Part shown: positions 18,125-27,073 of the stretch, piece after piece
Numbering within the stretch: position 1 is the stretch's first letter
Layout of the letters: every line of letters begins with the position of its first letter
NCBI GenBank assembly: GCA_003223455.1
Contig: QHVE01000011.1
Span: forward strand, 62,001 to 126,000
Reading direction: 5' to 3'
Source of the DNA: Gemmatimonadota bacterium
Lineage (GTDB): Bacteria; Gemmatimonadota; Gemmatimonadetes; Gemmatimonadales; Gemmatimonadaceae
Length of the DNA stretch: 64,000 bases
Notes under the pieces: model-generated
Told to the model about the DNA's origin: nothing
What the model saw: the letters and a program-made list of their open reading frames with translations, nothing else
Database searches by the model: none
Position numbers and translations under genes: made by a program

Positions 18125-19012
18125 CTACGCGTGGAAGGTGCGCGCGTCCTGCGCCGCGACGAGCAGCGCGACCGCCATCTCGTTGAAGGGCGTCGCGATG
18201 CCGTGCTTCCGGCCGAACCGCACGACCGCGCCATTGCGCGCGTCGATCTCCATCGGACGCCCCGCCATCCGGTCGGCGATGAGGGAGTTGAGGGAATCGG
18301 GAGGTGCCTTTCGAGCGCCTTCCACGACTGCCTCGTCGATGCCGTCCTCGAGCTTCGCGCCTTCCGCACGACCGACGGCCAGGCACTCGCGCACGATGCC
18401 GCGCGTGAGCTCGGGAATCGGATCGATCTGAATCACTCCCGTCGGCTTCATGAGGATCGCCGAGATCGCACCGGGCGCGTTGATGCACAGCTTCGCCCAC
18501 GCGCGTGTCGTGAAGTCCCCCGTCGACACCTCGAAGTTCGTGCGGCGGAACAGCGGGACGAAGGCGCGGCCGTGCGCCATGTCGGGCACGACGATCCACG
18601 ACGCGCCGCGCTGCCGCATGCGACCCGGAGCCGTGCGTTCGGCGGGACAGTCGATCACGGCCGGGACGATTCGCTCGATCGGGACGTAGGGCGAGAACCG
18701 CTCCACGTGCTCCACGCCATTCTGGAGGACCACCACCGGGGTGTCGTCGCGACAGACGGCGGGCAGCCAGCGCGCCGCACCTGCCGCGTCGTACGCCTTC
18801 GTGGTGACGAGCACCCAATCCGCCGGTCTCGCCTCCGACGGATCGGTGACGACGCGCGGCGAAGCCGTGATCGTCCCCGTTGGCGTCTCGACCTCCAGTT
18901 CGCGGAATGGCGTCCGCGCGCACACCGTCACGGCGTGGTCGGGATCCTGCGCGAGCCACGCCGCGAGGACGCCGCCGATGGCTCCGGGTCCGATGATCGC
19001 GATCGTCGTCAT
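18125..19012 (-). CDS. panE: 2-dehydropantoate 2-reductase family (ketopantoate reductase)
   Basis: 295 residues. N-terminal Rossmann fold with GPGAIGGVLAA; VVLQNGVEH and the C-terminal helical domain with KLCINAP and SLIADRMAGRPMEID are typical of ApbA/PanE. Would reduce ketopantoate to pantoate with NADPH for pantothenate/CoA synthesis. Paralogues act on other 2-oxoacids, so the substrate is less certain than the family. ATG 19012 lies 43 bases downstream of comM and just after a TACGTT box (19018-19023), so it may have its own leaderless promoter. Confidence 0.82.
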   Translation of the reverse strand: MTTIAIIGPGAIGGVLAAWLAQDPDHAVTVCARTPFRELEVETPTGTITASPRVVTDPSEARPADWVLVTTKAYDAAGAARWLPAVCRDDTPVVVLQNGVEHVERFSPYVPIERIVPAVIDCPAERTAPGRMRQRGASWIVVPDMAHGRAFVPLFRRTNFEVSTGDFTTRAWAKLCINAPGAISAILMKPTGVIQIDPIPELTRGIVRECLAVGRAEGAKLEDGIDEAVVEGARKAPPDSLNSLIADRMAGRPMEIDARNGAVVRFGRKHGIATPFNEMAVALLVAAQDARTFHA

Positions 19013-19017
19013 GCCCG

Positions 19018-19023
19018 AACGTA
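19018..19023 (-). promoter_or_regulatory. -10-like TACGTT box directly before the panE start
   Basis: Read on the minus strand, TACGTT ends 5 bases before ATG 19012 and no Shine-Dalgarno fits in between, as expected for a leaderless mRNA. It is one of several TANNTT boxes placed this way in the window. No clear -35 box. Confidence 0.4.
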
Positions 19024-19055
19024 GTTTGTCGGGACGAAGCGGACAATCGAATGTC

Positions 19056-20609
19056 TCACGCCACCTCGGCCGCGGCTGCAGCCGCGCTCTCCACCCCGCG
19101 CGGACGGTAGCCGATCGCCTCGGCGACATGCGCCGACGCCACCCCCGCACTGTCCTCGAGGTCGGCGATCGTACGCGCGACTCGGAGCACGCGGTGGAAG
19201 GCGCGCGCCGAAAGATGGAGTCGATCGGCCGCGTCCTCCAGCAGTGCTCGCGCAGCGCTGTCGAGACCAGCGTGCACATCGAGCCAGCGACCGGGCGCGC
19301 GGGCATTGCACGCCGTATCGGCCCCGTACCGCTCGCGCTGTCGGCGACGCGCGCGCTCGACGCGCTCGCGAATGGACGCGGAGCGTTCGCCGATTGACCG
19401 GCTCGCGAGACGCGCCAGACTCACCGCCGGTACCTGCACGTGCAGATCGATCCGATCGGAGAGCGGGCCGGAGAGTCGGCCGCGATAGCGCAGCACGTCG
19501 GCGGCGGCGCAGCTGCACTGGTGCGCGGGATCCCCGGCATGGCCGCATGGACACGGATTCATCGCCGCCACGAGCGCGAAGCGGGCGGGGAATCGAAGCG
19601 ATGCGGAGGCGCGCGCGATGGAGACCGCGCCATCCTCCATCGGCTGCCGGAGCGCCTCGAGCACGGAGCGAGGGAACTCGAGCAGCTCGTCGAGGAAGAG
19701 GACGCCGTGATGGGCGAGACTCACCTCGCCCGGCCGCGGCGACGAGCCACCACCCACCAGCCCCGCCGTGGAGACCGAGTGGTGCGGTGCGCGAAACGGC
19801 CGACGCATCACGGTTCCGAGCGTGGGATCGAGCAGTCCCGCCACGCTGTGGATCGCCGTCACCTCGAGCGATTCGGCACCCGTCATCTCCGGGAGAATCG
19901 TCGGGAGGCGGCGGGCGAGCATCGTCTTGCCCGCACCCGGTGGGCCGATGAGCAATGCGCCGTGTCCGCCGGCGGCGGCGATGGTCAGTGCGCGCTTGGC
20001 GCTCTCCTGTCCGGCGACGTCGGAGAAGTCGACCGTGTCCTCGCACGTGGACGAGGGGACCTCGCGTCTGGGCGCGGGGAGAACACCGCCTCGCGTCAGC
20101 CACTCGACGAGCTCCGCCAGCGTCTCGGGGGCCGCGAGTGGGAGCGTGCACACGAGCGACGCCTCGGCGACATTCGCGCGTGGCAGCACGAGCGCCGAGT
20201 CGGCGGCGGCGTTCCGGCGCCCGACGAGCATGCGCGCGATCGAGAGCGCGCCGCGCACCGGACGAACGCTGCCGTCGAGTCCGAGCTCGCCGACGAACGT
20301 GTGGCGGGCAACGGCTTCAGCCTCGATGACACCGGTACCGACGAGCACACCGAGGGCGATGGGGAGGTCGAACGCGGTGCCCTCCTTTCGCACGTCGGCC
20401 GGCGCGAGGTTCGTCGTGATGCGTCGTGGCGGAACGGTGAAGCCCGAGTTGAGCAACGCCGCGCCCACGCGCTCGCGGCTCTCCTTCACCGCGCTCGCGG
20501 GCAATCCAACGGTCGTCCATTGCGGGAGTCCGAGGGCGACGTCGACCTCGACGGTCACATCGTACGCGTCGATGCCGAGGACGGCAGCGGAGTGGATCGC
20601 GGCGAGCAC
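19056..20609 (-). CDS. comM: ComM/YifB-family AAA ATPase
   Basis: 517 residues. N-terminal Lon-protease-like (ChlI) domain, central AAA+ module with Walker A GPPGAGKT and Walker B VLFLDELLEF, zinc-type cysteines in MNPCPCGH...CSC, and the C-terminal MCM-like helical part. The family is annotated as Mg-chelatase-like but ComM is a branch-migration helicase for integrating transformed DNA. GTG start at 20609. Divergent from the hybrid kinase gene. Confidence 0.93.
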   Translation of the reverse strand: MLAAIHSAAVLGIDAYDVTVEVDVALGLPQWTTVGLPASAVKESRERVGAALLNSGFTVPPRRITTNLAPADVRKEGTAFDLPIALGVLVGTGVIEAEAVARHTFVGELGLDGSVRPVRGALSIARMLVGRRNAAADSALVLPRANVAEASLVCTLPLAAPETLAELVEWLTRGGVLPAPRREVPSSTCEDTVDFSDVAGQESAKRALTIAAAGGHGALLIGPPGAGKTMLARRLPTILPEMTGAESLEVTAIHSVAGLLDPTLGTVMRRPFRAPHHSVSTAGLVGGGSSPRPGEVSLAHHGVLFLDELLEFPRSVLEALRQPMEDGAVSIARASASLRFPARFALVAAMNPCPCGHAGDPAHQCSCAAADVLRYRGRLSGPLSDRIDLHVQVPAVSLARLASRSIGERSASIRERVERARRRQRERYGADTACNARAPGRWLDVHAGLDSAARALLEDAADRLHLSARAFHRVLRVARTIADLEDSAGVASAHVAEAIGYRPRGVESAAAAAAEVA

Positions 20610-20864
20610 GCCGGATGATGGGGCGGCGAGCGATCATCGTCGCATCGATCGAGCGCGGCGCGTGTCGTGGCCCCGCTTGCAGAACCGCCTGCTCCGGCCG
20701 GGTCGGCTTGCAGTCGACCGAATTGCGGCTGACGTTTGCTGCACCACGCCGCGGCGCTACACATGCGGCGTCCGACGGCGCTGTGGCGTCGCGACCACTC
20801 TGAGGTAGTTGAGGCGAATGCCGACTCACGCGTTCGAGTCCGCTCACGATCACGACGCGAACGC

Positions 20865-23858
20865 ATGGTGAATGGACCAAAAGGCGATGTGCCGACCGCC
20901 CGGCGATTCGATGACGAAGCGACGACTGCCGCCCGCCCGATCGCTGATGCGGCGAAGCCGATCGGACCCTCGCCATCGCAGGACGACATCGCCTTCCTCG
21001 TCCTCGACCACCGACGTCGGCAGGAAGCACAGGAGGTCCTCGCGGCCGCGAGCGCGGTGCTCGGCCGGTCGCTCGACCTGGGCGAGACTGCCGACGCCAT
21101 CGCGCGCGCGGCCATCCCTCGCTTCGCCGACTGGGCAGTGGTCGATGCGCTCGACGAGAAGGGCCGGCTCGCGCGGCTCGCGCTCGCCCACGTCGACCCA
21201 GCGCTCCTCGCCGCCGCCGAAGCGATAAACCAGCGATGGCCACCGGACTTCGAGGAGGAGGCGGCCACGAACGCGGTGTTCGACACGGGCGAGCCACTGC
21301 TCCTGAGTGACTTCCGCGACGAGATCTTCGCGCCTTACGCCCGCGACGCCGAGCATTTTGCCGCGCTGTGCGCGTTCCGCGTGCGCTCCTGCGTGGCCGT
21401 GCCACTCGAGGCGGCCGGGGAGCGCCTCGGCGTCCTGACTCTCCTCGCCACCGAAGGAGGTCGCCGGTACACCGCCGAGGATCTCCCGCTCGCGCTCGAG
21501 CTCGGACGGCGCGCCGCGACCACGCTCGTCAATGCGAGGCTCTTCGCTCGCGAGCGCCGCGCCCGCGCCGAGGCCGTGTCGGCACGTGACCGCACGGAGC
21601 GGCTGCAGAGCCTCAGCGCGGAGCTCACGCGCAGCCTGACGCCCGACGCCGTGGTCGACGTCGTAGTCCGCCACCTGGTCCTCGCGCTCGGCGCCCTCTC
21701 GGCCGGGGTCTTCGAGCTTTCGGAAGACGGCCTCGAGTTCCGGCTCCTCGGTACCGCTGGCGTGGACGAGGCGACGCGAGAGCGCGTCGCTCGCCTGCCA
21801 ATCGACACGCCTTTCCCGATCGGCGAGGTCGGGCGGACGGGCGAGCCGATGCTGATCGAGGATTCTGCCGCGTGGCGCACCGCTCCTCCCGACGTGTCGG
21901 TCAGCTCAGTGGAGGACGTACGCGCCTGGGCGGCGCTGCCGCTCAGCGTCCCGGAGGGGCCGATCAACCGCTTGCTCGGCGCGCTGACCGTGACGCTCCC
22001 CGGTCCGCATCCCTTCGCCGACGAAGAGCGTCGGTTCCTCCAGGCGTTCACTGACCTGTGCGCGCAGGCACTGGATCGAGCGCGGCTCTTCGAGGCTGAA
22101 GCGACGGCCCGCGTGCTGGCGGAACGGCTCCAGGCGCTGATCGGCGCGCTCGCAGGAGTGCGCAGCGCCGACCAGATCGCGCAGACGATCGGCCACAAGG
22201 CGCGCGAGGCGCTTGGCGCGTCGGTCGCCGGCATCGCGCTGCTCGCCGAGGATGGGCGCGCGTTCACCATGAAGAGCCTCGAGGGTGTGAACGACGCCGT
22301 GCGCGACACGTGGCGGACCTTTCCGAACACCATCGACCTCCCCTACGGCGTCGTGGTCGCCGACGGGACACCGCTCTTCTTCCCCAGCCGCGCCGCGTAC
22401 ATCGCCCGCTTCCCGCATCTCGAGTCGGCGCTGGAGGCCGGAGGCTCCGAGGCGTGCGCGGTATTGCCCCTCGCCACCGGAGACGGGCGGGCGATCGGCG
22501 CAGTGCACTTCGACTTCGCCGCGCCGCGTGCATTCGGCACGGCGGCGCGTCAGGCGTTCGTCAGCGTCGCGCAGCAGTGCGCCGCGGCGCTGGAGCGTGT
22601 GCGACTGTACGAGGCGGAACGGGCCCAAGTCGTGGCGGTCGCGGCCCGACTCGAGGCGGAGACGGCGCGCGCCGTCGCCGAGGCGGCGAGCCTCGCCAAG
22701 GACGAGTTGCTCGCCTTCGTCAGTCACGAGTTGCGGGCACCGCTCGCGCCGGCGCGGGCGCTGGCGCAGGTACTCGCCCGCGCCGACACGCTCGCACCGG
22801 AGCTGCGCGCGACCGCGGCGGAGATAGAGCGGCACATCGCCGTCGAAGCGCGACTGGTGGAGAATCTGCTGGAATACGAGCGGGCTGGCCGGGGCCTGCT
22901 GACTGTGCGCTGCGGCCGCTGCGACCTCCGAGAGGTCGCCCGTCGCGCGCTGCGCGACGCCAATCCGACGTTGCGGGAGAAGAGGATCGACGTCGAGATG
23001 GCCCACGCCGCCGACGAAGCGGTCGCCTGGGCGGATCCGCTTCGTGTGCAGCAGATCATCGACAACCTGCTCACCAACGCGGCCAAGTATTCGCCTCGTG
23101 ACACCGCGGTCGTCGTCCGCACGTGCTACCCGGCTCACGGCTGGGTCGAGCTCGCGGTCGCCGATGCGGGGTACGGGATCGCGCCCGAGGACCTGCCGCG
23201 GCTCTTCACGCCGTTCACGCAGTTGGGGGGCGCTCGGAGCCGCCACGCGGGTCTGGGGCTCGGGCTCGCTCTCAGCCGGCGCCTCACGGAGTTGCAGGGC
23301 GGCACGCTGACGGCCGCGAGCGACGGCCGGGGTCGCGGGGCTACGTTCACGTTGCGACTTCCGACGCGAGCGGGCGTGAGGGACGCGATCGAACCGGACG
23401 TCCGGCCGGAGCTCGCGGTCGCGCCGGAAGCGGCGAGACCCGAGACAGCCGGCGGTGTCGACGCCCGTTCGCTGCGCATCCTCCTGATCGAGGACGATGA
23501 GGACACCGCGGTCGCGCTGCGCCGGCTCCTCTCCGCCCACGGCCATGTGGTCCACCTCGCCGCCAGCCTGGCGGCGGCCGAGGAGATCGTCGACACCGAA
23601 GCGCTCGACGTGCTGCTCAGCGACCTCCGGCTGGCTGGGGAGAGTGGTCTGGACGCGCCGCGCCGGGTCGCCGAGGCGGCGCGGCGCTCCGGGCGCCCGG
23701 TGCCGCCGGCCATCGTGTTGAGCGGGTTCGCCCGCGAGAGCGACGTGGTGCAGACACGCGCTGCCGGCTTCGCGGCGCACCTCGTCAAGCCCGTCAACGA
23801 GGAGACGCTGTTACAGGCGCTGCGACGCACGGTCGACGTGGGCGACGCGGAGCGTTGA
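20865..23858 (+). CDS. Cytoplasmic GAF-multidomain hybrid histidine kinase
   Basis: 997 residues from ATG 20865; an in-frame start at 20736 is possible but adds basic, unconserved sequence. Three GAF-like sensor domains (about 40-230, 240-420, 425-595), a HisKA domain with His621 in FVSHELRAP, an HATPase domain (DNLLTNAAKYS, ADAGYGI, GLGLGLALS) and a C-terminal receiver domain with Asp920 (LSDLRLAG), the acidic LIEDDED and LVKP. No membrane helices, so it senses a soluble signal. No output-domain regulator or phosphotransfer protein is nearby. The tail receiver suggests phosphorelay. Confidence 0.9.
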   Translation: MVNGPKGDVPTARRFDDEATTAARPIADAAKPIGPSPSQDDIAFLVLDHRRRQEAQEVLAAASAVLGRSLDLGETADAIARAAIPRFADWAVVDALDEKGRLARLALAHVDPALLAAAEAINQRWPPDFEEEAATNAVFDTGEPLLLSDFRDEIFAPYARDAEHFAALCAFRVRSCVAVPLEAAGERLGVLTLLATEGGRRYTAEDLPLALELGRRAATTLVNARLFARERRARAEAVSARDRTERLQSLSAELTRSLTPDAVVDVVVRHLVLALGALSAGVFELSEDGLEFRLLGTAGVDEATRERVARLPIDTPFPIGEVGRTGEPMLIEDSAAWRTAPPDVSVSSVEDVRAWAALPLSVPEGPINRLLGALTVTLPGPHPFADEERRFLQAFTDLCAQALDRARLFEAEATARVLAERLQALIGALAGVRSADQIAQTIGHKAREALGASVAGIALLAEDGRAFTMKSLEGVNDAVRDTWRTFPNTIDLPYGVVVADGTPLFFPSRAAYIARFPHLESALEAGGSEACAVLPLATGDGRAIGAVHFDFAAPRAFGTAARQAFVSVAQQCAAALERVRLYEAERAQVVAVAARLEAETARAVAEAASLAKDELLAFVSHELRAPLAPARALAQVLARADTLAPELRATAAEIERHIAVEARLVENLLEYERAGRGLLTVRCGRCDLREVARRALRDANPTLREKRIDVEMAHAADEAVAWADPLRVQQIIDNLLTNAAKYSPRDTAVVVRTCYPAHGWVELAVADAGYGIAPEDLPRLFTPFTQLGGARSRHAGLGLGLALSRRLTELQGGTLTAASDGRGRGATFTLRLPTRAGVRDAIEPDVRPELAVAPEAARPETAGGVDARSLRILLIEDDEDTAVALRRLLSAHGHVVHLAASLAAAEEIVDTEALDVLLSDLRLAGESGLDAPRRVAEAARRSGRPVPPAIVLSGFARESDVVQTRAAGFAAHLVKPVNEETLLQALRRTVDVGDAER

Positions 23859-23869
23859 CGATCGACGAA

Positions 23870-23908
23870 CGCGCGGTGGGCGAAGCCCAGTGCTTCGCCC
23901 ACCGCGCG
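23870..23908. terminator. Perfect 17-bp hairpin between convergent genes
   Basis: 23870-23886 pairs perfectly with 23892-23908 around a 5-base loop. It lies just after the hybrid-kinase stop and just before the end of the DUF4142 gene. The stem is very stable but has no T-tract on either side; as it separates convergent genes, a bidirectional terminator or mRNA 3'-end block is likely. Confidence 0.6.
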
Positions 23909-23916
23909 ATGCGCTG

Positions 23917-24465
23917 CTACTTCGGCTGCTTGTCGAGCAGCTGCTGCGCCGCGGCCATGTGCGCCTGAAATGCCGGCGCGACCTTCGTGACAAGCGCTCG
24001 CGCTTCCTCATTCTTGAGCGCCGGCAGCAGCGAGGTCGTCACCGCGTCGATCACAGCCTTGTGGTACGCCACTTCGTGCTCGAGGAACGCGCGATCGAAC
24101 GCCTTACCGCTCGTCGAGTGGAGGGTATGCAGCGCCTTGGCGTGGTCCTTCGCCAGCGCGAAATCCTTCGGGGGCGTGGGATGGACGCCGAGCTTCTTCA
24201 CGAGGTCGCGTCCCTGCTGGCGCACGGCCTTGTGGTCACGCTCGAGCATCGCCCCGAAGTCGCGGACCTCCTTCGTGCTCCCCTTCTTGGCCGCGAGCGA
24301 TCCAGTCTCCATGTCCCACGTGTTCGCCGCGTCGAAGATCGCGATGATCGTCGGATCGTCGAGCTTCGCGGCCTGTGCGGCGATCGGCGCGGTGGGTACG
24401 AGCATACCCGCGCCGACGAGCGTGGCGGCGAGGAGAGTACAGAATTTCAGTTGCGAAACCTTCAT
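23917..24465 (-). CDS. DUF4142 exported protein (ferritin-like four-helix fold)
   Basis: 182 residues: signal peptide (about 1-30, ending PIAAQA) and a helical DUF4142 domain with FDAANTWDMETGSLAAKKG, VRDFGAMLERDHK and the repeated His/Glu positions typical of this family. Function is unproven; DUF4142 proteins are predicted periplasmic, ferritin-like and often stress-induced. An AGAGGT ribosome site precedes ATG 24465. It is divergent from the SufR-like regulator at 24611 and shares its promoter region, so it may be a target of that regulator. Confidence 0.85.
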   Translation of the reverse strand: MKVSQLKFCTLLAATLVGAGMLVPTAPIAAQAAKLDDPTIIAIFDAANTWDMETGSLAAKKGSTKEVRDFGAMLERDHKAVRQQGRDLVKKLGVHPTPPKDFALAKDHAKALHTLHSTSGKAFDRAFLEHEVAYHKAVIDAVTTSLLPALKNEEARALVTKVAPAFQAHMAAAQQLLDKQPK

Positions 24466-24542
24466 TGATGACCTCTGGGGTTGGACGTATGGTGGCCGCC
24501 AGGAGGTGGCAGCTTCGCGGCGGAGAATGGGCAGCGCACCCT

Positions 24543-24570
24543 AATTTGTCAACGATTGCTTTGACTTATT
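24543..24570. promoter_or_regulatory. Operator-like inverted repeat in a shared promoter region
   Basis: GTCAA (24548-24552) and TTGAC (24561-24565) are separated by 8 bases, and the symmetry resumes at AAT (24543-24545) and ATT (24568-24570). This AT-rich palindrome lies in the divergent region between the DUF4142 gene and the regulator gene, about 40 bases before the latter. A site for autoregulation by the encoded winged-helix protein is the natural reading. TTGACT at 24561 could double as a -35 box. Confidence 0.45.
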
Positions 24571-24610
24571 GGCATCGGCGTTATGTTGTTGCTTCATGCG
24601 GAGGGTGGGT

Positions 24611-25243
24611 ATGCGCTGGTGGGAACGTCAGATCGGCGGCTCGATGCGGGGCCGAATCATTGCTCTCCTGCGCCGAGGCGCGTCGACCGTGGAGGAGCTC
24701 GCCACCGCTCTCGATGTCACCGACAACGCGGTGCGATCCCATCTCGCGCTTCTCGAGCGCGAAGGGGTCATCAGCGCCACGGGGACCCGCCAAGGCCCCG
24801 GCGCTGGTAAGCCAGCGACCACATACGAGATCGCCACCGAGGCGGAACCAGCGCTCTCCAGCGCCTACGCCCCGGTGCTCCACGCCCTGCTCCAAACGCT
24901 GGCGGAGCGTACGCCACCCGATCAGCTCGACGAGCTGCTGCGCGAGGTTGGGAAGCGGCTCGGGCCGGACAAGCCAAAGGGCGGCACTCTCGACGGCCGG
25001 GTGCGCGCCGCAGCATCTCTGCTGTCCTCGCTCGGCGCGGAGCTCGACGTCGAGCGCACACCCGGCGGTTACCTCCTCCGCGGCTTCGCCTGCCCACTTG
25101 CCACGCTGGTGCGGGACACGCCGAACGCATGTCACGCCATCGAGGAGCTCGTTTCCGCCGTGGTCGGAGTCCCGGTGCGCGAGTGCTGTGACCGGACATC
25201 GGGCGCTCGCTGTCGATTCGAGATCCTCCGCCCCAGCGCCTGA
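24611..25243 (+). CDS. Winged-helix regulator with a C-terminal cysteine cluster (SufR-like)
   Basis: 210 residues. N-terminal DeoR/ArsR-type helix-turn-helix (about 12-60: RGRIIALLRRGASTVEELATALDVTDNAVRSHL in outline). The C-terminal part holds Cys161-x12-Cys174-x17-Cys192-Cys193-x7-Cys201, resembling the Fe-S-binding domain of SufR, which represses suf genes when its cluster is bound. No suf operon is adjacent; the divergent target is a DUF4142 gene. GAGGG at 24601-24605 supports ATG 24611 rather than starts further up. Ligand is inferred only. Confidence 0.75.
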   Translation: MRWWERQIGGSMRGRIIALLRRGASTVEELATALDVTDNAVRSHLALLEREGVISATGTRQGPGAGKPATTYEIATEAEPALSSAYAPVLHALLQTLAERTPPDQLDELLREVGKRLGPDKPKGGTLDGRVRAAASLLSSLGAELDVERTPGGYLLRGFACPLATLVRDTPNACHAIEELVSAVVGVPVRECCDRTSGARCRFEILRPSA

Positions 25244-25259
25244 CGCGGGCGTACCCGAA

Positions 25260-25811
25260 TCAGTCGCCGATCGGGCGCGACATCCGCACAAGCGGAACTC
25301 GCGTGCCATCCGGCAGTGCGAGCTCGATGCGCTCGTCGGCGGAGAATCCGAGCGCGCGATACAGCGGCTCCCCGGGTAGCGTCGCCATCAGCTCGAGACG
25401 GCTGAATCCCGCCGCGCGCGCGTCCCGGGCACAGGTCTCGAACAGTGAACGCCCCAATCCGCGCCGAGCCCATGATGGATCGACGAAGAACGCGCGAATC
25501 CGCGCCGGCTCTCGCGACGGATCGAGTGGCTCGTCGACGCCGTGCTTCCACTGGTCGCCGCCGAACAGGGTGCGGCGACGACTCCAGCCTCCGGCCGCCA
25601 CGACGTCACCATCGGCCTCGACGACGTGATACGTTCCGTCCTCGACGAGCTGCGAATCGACGCCGAACATGAACCGGAGCGCGCTCTCGATCTGCGCGTC
25701 GTCGTAGTACCCGACGCTCAGCGTGCGCACGGATCGCTCGATCAGGCGCTCGATGCGTGGAATGTCGTCGCGGTGCGCGGCGCGAAGGAGCAGGCGATCG
25801 ATCCCGGTCAT
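25260..25811 (-). CDS. GNAT-family N-acetyltransferase
   Basis: 183 residues. Acetyl-CoA-binding core with IRAFFVDPSWARRGLGRSLFE (the R/Q-x-x-G-x-G/A loop as RRGLGR) and the terminal ELMATLPGEPLYRALGF segment. Acetylates an unknown small molecule or protein. ATG 25811 begins just where homology to GNAT proteins starts; the frame stays open upstream but reads as Arg-rich noise. Follows the radical SAM gene by 32 bases, so possibly co-transcribed. Confidence 0.85.
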   Translation of the reverse strand: MTGIDRLLLRAAHRDDIPRIERLIERSVRTLSVGYYDDAQIESALRFMFGVDSQLVEDGTYHVVEADGDVVAAGGWSRRRTLFGGDQWKHGVDEPLDPSREPARIRAFFVDPSWARRGLGRSLFETCARDARAAGFSRLELMATLPGEPLYRALGFSADERIELALPDGTRVPLVRMSRPIGD

Positions 25812-25843
25812 GCGACAAGCATCGCCGGCTGCCGCGCCACGCG

Positions 25844-26923
25844 CTACAGCGGCAGCGGGAGCTGCACGGAAGGCTCGCGAGTGGCCGCCGCCGCGTCGTC
25901 GTCCGATGCGTCGTCGGCGTCGTCCTCGGTCTTGTAGTAACGGTCGTAGACGACGCCGTGCTCCGCGCAGAGAGCGCGGAAGTGGTCGCGCAGCCCCTGT
26001 CGATAGCGTTCGCCGACGAGGGCGCTGCGGCCATAGGTCGAGCGATACCGCGGCGCGAGGTGCGGGAACTCGGCCTCGATGAATGGCAGGTAGCGCTGCC
26101 GCGCGGCCGACTGAAGTCTCAGCGCGCACGCACCGAGGTACGACGCCTTCGACTCGGCGACGGCGCGCACGAGCGACTCGAGAAGCCGAGGCGCGTCCGT
26201 GATGCCTGGCAGCACCGGCATCACGTTGACACCGACCTCGATGCCGTGGGCGCGAAGACGGGCGATCGCGCGCAGGCGTGCCTCCGGCGTCGGGGCCCGA
26301 GGCTCGAGACGACGCGCCAGCTCACGGTCGGCGGTTATCAGCGAGACGTGCACCGAGAGTCGCGAACGCGCGGCAATGCGGACCAGCAAGTCGGCGTCGC
26401 GCGTGACGAGAGGACTCTTGGTGATGATCGTGACGGAGAGCCCGTCGTGTTCAGCGAGGGTCTCGAGCACTCCGCGGGTGATGCGGAATCGTCGCTCCGC
26501 CGGCTGGTACGGATCGGTTGCGGTACCGATCACGACCGTCTCCCGATGGAGTGCCTGCAAACGCGCCGGGCGACGGAGCTCGCGACGCAGAATGGCGCCC
26601 GCTTCCCGCTTCACGAAGACTCGGCGCTCGAACGCGAGCCAGGGCGGGAGGTCGGCGAGCTGTTCCTGGGCGCCATCCGAAGTCGCGTTCGCCGCGGTGA
26701 GACGCTCGGCGACGTAACGATGGGCGTACCGGGCATAGCAGTATGCGCAGCCGAACGCGCAGCCGACGTAGGGATTGATCGACCAGAAGCTCATTCCCGT
26801 CGTAGCCGGGCTGTTCAGCAGGCTCCTCGGATCCGTGCCGAAGTATCGGATGTCCTTCTGCTCGCCTAGGACAGGGGGAAACCCGGATGGCGTGTGCTCC
26901 TGGATGAACATCGTGTGCTGCAC
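25844..26923 (-). CDS. Radical SAM protein, SPL/Rv2578c-like group
   Basis: 359 residues. The cluster motif is C-x3-C-x2-C in GCAFGCAYCYAR near residue 55, preceded by SPATTGMSFWSINPYVG. TATDPYQPAE, ITKSPLVTRDADLL and GVNVMPVLPGITD follow the pattern of the PA0069/Rv2578c-type proteins, distant relatives of spore photoproduct lyase. Reaction unknown. GTG 26923 has GGAG 5 bases before it; ATG 26911 four codons later is the alternative. The tail is Asp/Ala-rich and non-conserved. Confidence 0.82.
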   Translation of the reverse strand: MQHTMFIQEHTPSGFPPVLGEQKDIRYFGTDPRSLLNSPATTGMSFWSINPYVGCAFGCAYCYARYAHRYVAERLTAANATSDGAQEQLADLPPWLAFERRVFVKREAGAILRRELRRPARLQALHRETVVIGTATDPYQPAERRFRITRGVLETLAEHDGLSVTIITKSPLVTRDADLLVRIAARSRLSVHVSLITADRELARRLEPRAPTPEARLRAIARLRAHGIEVGVNVMPVLPGITDAPRLLESLVRAVAESKASYLGACALRLQSAARQRYLPFIEAEFPHLAPRYRSTYGRSALVGERYRQGLRDHFRALCAEHGVVYDRYYKTEDDADDASDDDAAAATREPSVQLPLPL

Positions 26924-26961
26924 GGGGTCTCCATGAGGCGGGTCCCGGACGGGGACGACAC

Positions 26962-26981
26962 GATACCGAATAGATACCGAA
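26962..26981. repeat. Direct repeat of GATACCGAA in a divergent promoter region
   Basis: Two identical 9-mers start at 26962 and 26973, an 11-base period, so they lie on the same helix face. They sit between the radical SAM gene (minus) and the lipoprotein gene (plus). A tandem regulator site is possible; nothing ties it to a known factor. Confidence 0.3.
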
Positions 26982-27073
26982 ACAGCAAGTCGCACGCCGA
27001 CCGAGCCGCTGGCACGGGCTATGGAGAGGAACGAGCGAGTCCACGAGCGGCGCGAACGACGAGAGGGAACTCG

